Origin: Deltaproteobacteria bacterium
GTDB taxonomy: Bacteria > Desulfobacterota > DSM-4660 > Desulfatiglandales > Desulfatiglandaceae
Direction: 5' to 3'
Assembly (NCBI GenBank): GCA_022340265.1
Contig: JAJDOH010000148.1
Span: 1-39,088, forward strand
DNA: 39,088 nt
A program made the translations under genes and the position numbers. The notes under the pieces were generated by a model. It searched no databases, was not told the origin of the DNA, and was given only the letters and a program-made list of their open reading frames with translations. This document shows, one piece after another, positions 35,290-39,088 of the stretch (within the stretch, counting starts at the first letter, position 1; each line of letters starts with the position of its first letter).

Positions 35290-36351
35290 TTAAGGGTAAA
35301 TCCCCGGGTGCAGCAAACCTTCGGTTTCATTCAAGCTAAACATGATGTTCATATTTTGAACGGCACTGCCCGCCTGTCCTTTTACCAGATTGTCAATCAG
35401 ACTCACCACGATCAGTTTTCCGGTTCGCTCATCAATATTAAGTGAAAGGTTACAAAAGTTGCTGCCACGGACATGGGTGCTCAGCTGCGCTTTTGCAGGG
35501 CCGAAAACTCGAACGAATTTCTCATCTTCATAGAAAGAGCCATAGGCGTTTTTAACGTTAGCAAGGGTCTGCCCTTCCTGCAGCTGTGCGTATATGGTGG
35601 TCAATATGCCACGGCACAGCGGCACGACGTGCGGCGTAAACGTAATCTTAACCTTCTCTCCCGCCACCAGGCTCAGTTCCCTTTCGATCTCGTACACATG
35701 CTGGTGACCTGATATGCGGTAGGCGTTCATGGCATCATATCTCGCTGGATAGTGAAAGGTGGCATTGGGATTTTTTCCTGCGCCGGATACACCGGTCTTT
35801 GCATCACATATGATGGTTCCAGGATCTATGAGTTCATATTTCATGGCGGGAGAGAGACCCAGGATGCAACTGACTGCAAAGCATCCGGGGTTGCCTACGA
35901 GGCTGGATTGGGCGATTTCTTTTCGATGCAGTTCCGCCAGGCCATACACTGTATCATTTAAGAGTTCCGGCGACGCATGGGGTTTACTTCGACCGATTCT
36001 TTCCGCGTAACCCTGATATATCTCCGGATCATCAAAACGGAAATCACCACTATAATCAATAACTTTTACATTCTTTTTCAACCATCTTGACGCTCCCTGC
36101 TGACCAACCCCATCCGGGGTGGAAAAGAAAACCACGTCAAAATCATCCGGACAATTCGGATCGTCCGGATCCATAATCGTCATATCGCAAAACCCTGTCA
36201 GATGGGGATAAAGATCACTCATGGGTTTCCCCACATCCTGTTTATCCATGAGCGCTCGAATTTCCACGTGAGGGTGTGCGCTCAAGAGTTCCACCGCGCC
36301 ACAGCCGCCATACCCTCCTGCCCCGATAATGCCTACTGCAATTTTATCCAT
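35290..36351 (-). CDS. argC: N-acetyl-gamma-glutamyl-phosphate reductase
   Basis: The product is 353 residues and reduces N-acetylglutamyl phosphate to the semialdehyde in arginine synthesis. The NADP motif GAGGYGG is at 10-16, the catalytic cysteine is C157 in VGNPGCFAV, and the general base is H216 or H218 in SGHQHVYEIE. The length fits the long ArgC type. The start at 36351 is chosen because GAGGT lies 6 bases upstream. It is downstream of the YchF-like gene; no other arginine gene is in the window. Confidence 0.93.
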   Translation of the reverse strand: MDKIAVGIIGAGGYGGCGAVELLSAHPHVEIRALMDKQDVGKPMSDLYPHLTGFCDMTIMDPDDPNCPDDFDVVFFSTPDGVGQQGASRWLKKNVKVIDYSGDFRFDDPEIYQGYAERIGRSKPHASPELLNDTVYGLAELHRKEIAQSSLVGNPGCFAVSCILGLSPAMKYELIDPGTIICDAKTGVSGAGKNPNATFHYPARYDAMNAYRISGHQHVYEIERELSLVAGEKVKITFTPHVVPLCRGILTTIYAQLQEGQTLANVKNAYGSFYEDEKFVRVFGPAKAQLSTHVRGSNFCNLSLNIDERTGKLIVVSLIDNLVKGQAGSAVQNMNIMFSLNETEGLLHPGIYP

Positions 36352-36382
36352 GAAATACCTCATTCAATTAAATAGACGGTTT

Positions 36383-37426
36383 CTAAACATTAAAGCGATA
36401 GTTAATAATATCGCCATCCTTCACAACATATTCTTTTCCTTCCAGCCGCACCAGTCCGGCTTTTTTAGCAGCCTGAAAGGAGCCTTCGGCTTTCAGATCA
36501 TCAAAAGCCACCACTTCAGCGCGTATAAACCCCTTCTGAATATCCGAGTGCACTTCGCCCGCAGCTTGAAGTGCGGGTATGCCGTTTGTAATGGGCCAGG
36601 CTCTGACTTCATCGGAACCCACCGTGAAAAAAGAGATTCGATTGAGCATACCGTATGAGTGCCTGATCACTCGGTCCAGGACTGATTCACGAATATTGTA
36701 TGCTTCCAGAAATTCCTGCGCTTCCTCCATGGTCATGGCTGCCAAATCCATCTCCAGTTTCGCTCTTACAACCATAAAAGATAGATTCTCCAGCATTTTT
36801 GTCCAGGAAGGGAGTGTTTCATCCTCATCCCCATTGTTGATGATGACCAGCATCGGTTTGGCGGAGAGAAATGTAAACCCCTTCAAAATCGGATCCGTGG
36901 CAATTTCAGGCGCATTTCTGAGCGCCTCGCCCTGCTCCAACATTTCCTGGCAGGACTTCAAAAGGGGTAATTCGATCTCTCCCTGTTTTCTTCCCCGTTT
37001 TGAATCCAGATAAATCCGCTCCAGACGCTTTTCCACAACGCCCAGATCGCTTAAAATCATCTCATCTTCTATCTGCTGAAAATCGACTTCGCAGTTTGCG
37101 GGGCCGGTCCCCGGGTCCTCAAAATTGCGTACCACGTGCAGTATGCCGTCGCAGGTTCGAATCTGATTCCAGAATTCTCCATCGGATTTCCCGTCGGAAG
37201 CCCCCGGAATCCGTGACGGAAGCAGATATTCGATTTTTGCATAAATGGTCTTCTTGGGCTGGTACATGTTTTCCAGAAAATCGATTCTTTCATCCAGGAC
37301 CGTGGTGCTGGCGATCCTTGTATCTTTTTGAGGGCTTCCCACTGCATTATCTCCTCTTGCACCGGTCAATGCGGCAAACAGCGTCGTTTTGCCGGCCAGG
37401 GGAAGTCCCGCGATTCCCAGTTTCAT
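36383..37426 (-). CDS. divergent YchF/Obg-like GTPase-fold protein with TGS domain
   Basis: The product is 347 residues. Walker A is GLPLAGKTTL at 7-16. A YchF-type G4 motif NGDE occurs in LVIINNGDEDE, and the C-terminus has the TGS/DUF933 region ending VKDGDIINYRFNV. The switch II DxxG of YchF is missing: the region reads IEYLLPSRIPGASDG. Normal YchF is about 363 residues and hydrolyses ATP. This looks like a paralogue with altered or no hydrolysis. The start is set by the conserved MKLGIAGLP; 66 upstream codons overlap the Smr gene. Confidence 0.82.
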   Translation of the reverse strand: MKLGIAGLPLAGKTTLFAALTGARGDNAVGSPQKDTRIASTTVLDERIDFLENMYQPKKTIYAKIEYLLPSRIPGASDGKSDGEFWNQIRTCDGILHVVRNFEDPGTGPANCEVDFQQIEDEMILSDLGVVEKRLERIYLDSKRGRKQGEIELPLLKSCQEMLEQGEALRNAPEIATDPILKGFTFLSAKPMLVIINNGDEDETLPSWTKMLENLSFMVVRAKLEMDLAAMTMEEAQEFLEAYNIRESVLDRVIRHSYGMLNRISFFTVGSDEVRAWPITNGIPALQAAGEVHSDIQKGFIRAEVVAFDDLKAEGSFQAAKKAGLVRLEGKEYVVKDGDIINYRFNV

Positions 37427-37431
37427 GGTTC

Positions 37432-38169
37432 TTAAAATCCTCCCTTTGCGCGTTTTAGCAGCACGTAGATGGCTCCGGTGCCCCCATCGTACGGCCTGGC
37501 CGTTGAAAAGGCCAGTATGATTTTTCTGACAGGCCCGCGACTCAACCACAACGGCACGCGTTTTTTCAGCACGGGGATATGGTTTTCTGAATTCAGACCC
37601 TTGCCATGCACGATAAGGACACACCTCAAGCCGCGGCTATGACTGTTCAACAAGAAATCCCTGACACGTATTTCCGCATCCTCCTGTTTCAGTCGATGCA
37701 GATCCACAAAATCCTGAACGGGGAAAAGGCCATTCTTTAATTTCTCCATGAGTCTCGGGTCAAATCCTTTCACACACCCTTCCATATATTCGTCGCTGAA
37801 AGTGATGTCCATTTCAGCCGCACCACTGATCAGATCGGAAAGATGTGCCATGACTTCAAGCTCTTCATTCTTGGGCGCATGGGCGGGGCGCAGTGAATCT
37901 TTGTCAGGGACTATAGTGATTCTTCCGCGTTTCATGGTGAGGGGTGACACATTGGTCATGGCCTCAAGAAAAAGGAGCTCATCCTCTGACATGAGAGGCC
38001 TTTCTTTTTCCACAGGACGTCGCTCATCTTCCAATGTACCAGGTTGACCGATGGCACTTTTCTTGAAATGGCTCAAGTCACGAAGTGCAGGATTGAAAAG
38101 CGCTTCCTTGGCGTGAGAATTCTTCTTTCTCCGCGCATTTTTTTTGCCTTTTTTTTTCTTGCGTGCCAT
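37432..38169 (-). CDS. Smr domain protein
   Basis: The product is 245 residues. The C-terminal 80 residues or so are an Smr domain (DLHRLKQEDAEIRV, then CVLIVHGKGLNSEN and VPLWLSRG), the MutS2-type nuclease/RNA-binding fold. The N-terminus is very basic (MARKKKKGKKNARRKKN), suggesting nucleic-acid binding. Stand-alone Smr proteins have been linked to mRNA cleavage and ribosome rescue elsewhere. It lies five bases upstream of the YchF-like gene, so the two are likely co-expressed. Confidence 0.85.
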   Translation of the reverse strand: MARKKKKGKKNARRKKNSHAKEALFNPALRDLSHFKKSAIGQPGTLEDERRPVEKERPLMSEDELLFLEAMTNVSPLTMKRGRITIVPDKDSLRPAHAPKNEELEVMAHLSDLISGAAEMDITFSDEYMEGCVKGFDPRLMEKLKNGLFPVQDFVDLHRLKQEDAEIRVRDFLLNSHSRGLRCVLIVHGKGLNSENHIPVLKKRVPLWLSRGPVRKIILAFSTARPYDGGTGAIYVLLKRAKGGF

Positions 38170-38221
38170 TCTTGCGGTTCTTATCCTGTCATCACTAGTT
38201 TAGCAAAATGCAGGATTTGAC

Positions 38222-38251
38222 TTGAAATTCTTTATCATATTTTTCTATAAC
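38222..38251 (+). promoter_or_regulatory. putative promoter of the DUF3786 gene
   Basis: TTGAAA (38222-38227) and TATAAC (38246-38251) are spaced by 18 bases, each five of six to consensus, about 50 bases before the GTG start. Confidence 0.4.
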
Positions 38252-38303
38252 ACAAAACTGATCAATTTGGTCTCACAAATTTTTTCGACGGGAGAGACGT
38301 ATT

Positions 38304-38936
38304 GTGGCCAGAATGGATGATTATATCAAGGCATTGGAGCTGGGAAAAAAAGAGCTTACGGGAGAAGACCCGAAAAAGATCGCATTCAGAAGCGGTGCGG
38401 AATATATTGAAGAAAGAAACGGGGAAATGGGTTTTTCCATCAATTTTTTAAACAGAAAAATTCTTATTTCCTGGCCGGATCTCAATTTTTCCACCGGTAC
38501 CGACAAAGAGGAAGTTCCTATCCAGCAACAGGTATTGCTCCTTCACTATCTGAATATTACCGAAGATGCCGAAATATTAGGCGAATGGATTGCCTATCAG
38601 GAAGTGCCGGACGGAAAATTTTATCTGGATGCATTTGTCCGGCGTGCCAAAAACCCTATGTTACACGGTTTTGGAAACAATCCGGAGTTGCTGGTAAAAC
38701 TAGCCGGTGAAGCTTACGGTGCCACGCCCCTGTCCCAGGGAGATGTGGCCGTCAGGATTCAAGCCCTGCCGCTGGTGCCGGTTGCTCTGATTCTCTGGAG
38801 GGGAGATGATGAATTTCCACCAGAGGGGACAATTCTTTTCGATAAGAGCGTGCCCAAGGTACTTTCAGCGGAAGACATCGCCTGGCTGGCAGGCATGATT
38901 ATTTACCCTCTGTTAGGAATGGCCGCCGGAAAATAG
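38304..38936 (+). CDS. DUF3786 family protein
   Basis: The product is 210 residues and matches DUF3786, a family common in sulfate reducers, acetogens and other anaerobes and sometimes found near corrinoid or C1 genes. Recognisable parts are LLHYLNITEDAEILGEWIAYQEVPDG, then AVRIQALPLVPVALILWRGDDEFPPEG and ILFDKSVPKVLSAEDIAWLAG. No function is established. The start is GTG 38304 with GGGAG nine bases upstream; ATG 38313 is too far from it. It is 18 bases before purE. Confidence 0.85.
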   Translation: MARMDDYIKALELGKKELTGEDPKKIAFRSGAEYIEERNGEMGFSINFLNRKILISWPDLNFSTGTDKEEVPIQQQVLLLHYLNITEDAEILGEWIAYQEVPDGKFYLDAFVRRAKNPMLHGFGNNPELLVKLAGEAYGATPLSQGDVAVRIQALPLVPVALILWRGDDEFPPEGTILFDKSVPKVLSAEDIAWLAGMIIYPLLGMAAGK

Positions 38937-38954
38937 AGATGATTGAGGTGCGTT

Positions 38955-39088
38955 GTGAAAACAGATAAACCCCTGGTTGGTGTCATCATGGGAAGTGCTT
39001 CGGATGCCGGCGTTATGAAAGGATGTGTGGATGTGTTAAAAGAGATGAAAATTCCTCACGAAGTAAAAATCCTTTCCGCCCACAGGAC
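38955..39088 (+). CDS. purE: N5-carboxyaminoimidazole ribonucleotide mutase PurE (partial)
   Basis: The first 44 codons are in the window and the gene continues past the right edge. The sequence VGVIMGSASDAGVMKGCVDVL has the phosphate-binding GSxSD motif (13-17), and it ends in SAHR with the catalytic His region. This is PurE of purine synthesis; class I or II cannot be decided from this part. The start is GTG 38955 with GAGGTG four bases upstream. Confidence 0.9.
   Translation, partial: MKTDKPLVGVIMGSASDAGVMKGCVDVLKEMKIPHEVKILSAHR

Overview
The window reads as a chromosomal backbone segment of a Gram-negative deltaproteobacterium, most likely a Desulfobacterales-type sulfate reducer. The taxonomy is inferred from gene content and order. 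Supporting features are an LptE lipoprotein, Fur/FeoA and DUF3786 proteins, a 3-hydroxyacyl-CoA dehydrogenase, two REC-GGDEF proteins, and a cluster running from fatty-acid genes through rpiB, glyA, dCMP deaminase and nrdR to ribD. I see no transposase, integrase, CRISPR array, rRNA, tRNA or phage gene. Gene density is high and only one non-coding stretch exceeds 300 bases (11570-11993).

Layout. 1-94 holds a probable C-terminal remnant of an upstream gene. 186-8297 (+) is one long run behind a good sigma70-type promoter: yceD, rpmF, plsX, fabG, acpP, fabF, rpiB, glyA, dCMP deaminase, nrdR, ribD. A J-domain protein follows (8364-9383). 9444-11569 (-) carries a purine nucleoside phosphorylase and glgC. 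11994-18186 (+) carries a lytic transglycosylase, a split COG2187/COG0645 pair, nadK, a DUF4911 protein, miaB, a REC-GGDEF protein and a 29-residue bS22-like ribosomal protein with its own promoter and terminator. 18295-23178 (-) carries murJ, a ParB-like protein, an SPL-like radical SAM protein, a NifU domain protein and a 3-hydroxybutyryl-CoA dehydrogenase. rpsT (23321-23596, +) stands alone. 23629-31658 (-) runs REC-GGDEF, ribE, ribBA, ribH, nusB-leuS (one open frame), lptE, holA. 31893-33479 (+) pairs an MBL-fold hydrolase with a Fur-FeoA fusion. Then come a small kinase-like protein (-), an orphan solute-binding lipoprotein (+), argC, a divergent YchF-like GTPase and an Smr protein (all -), a DUF3786 protein (+), and the start of purE at the right edge.

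How the genes work together. PlsX, FabG, AcpP and FabF serve fatty-acid elongation and phospholipid entry; fabH and fabD are not in the cluster. RibD, RibE, RibBA and RibH cover the riboflavin pathway but sit in two distant, oppositely oriented halves. The RibB half of RibBA lacks the residues matching E. coli RibB His153 and Glu174, so the enzyme probably supplies only the GTP cyclohydrolase II step.

Points most worth following are the probably dead RibB domain, the stop-free nusB-leuS frame, the Fur-FeoA fusion, the tiny bS22-like gene, and the overlapping ParB-like/SPL-like pair. I did not find an unmistakable new defence or mobile system.
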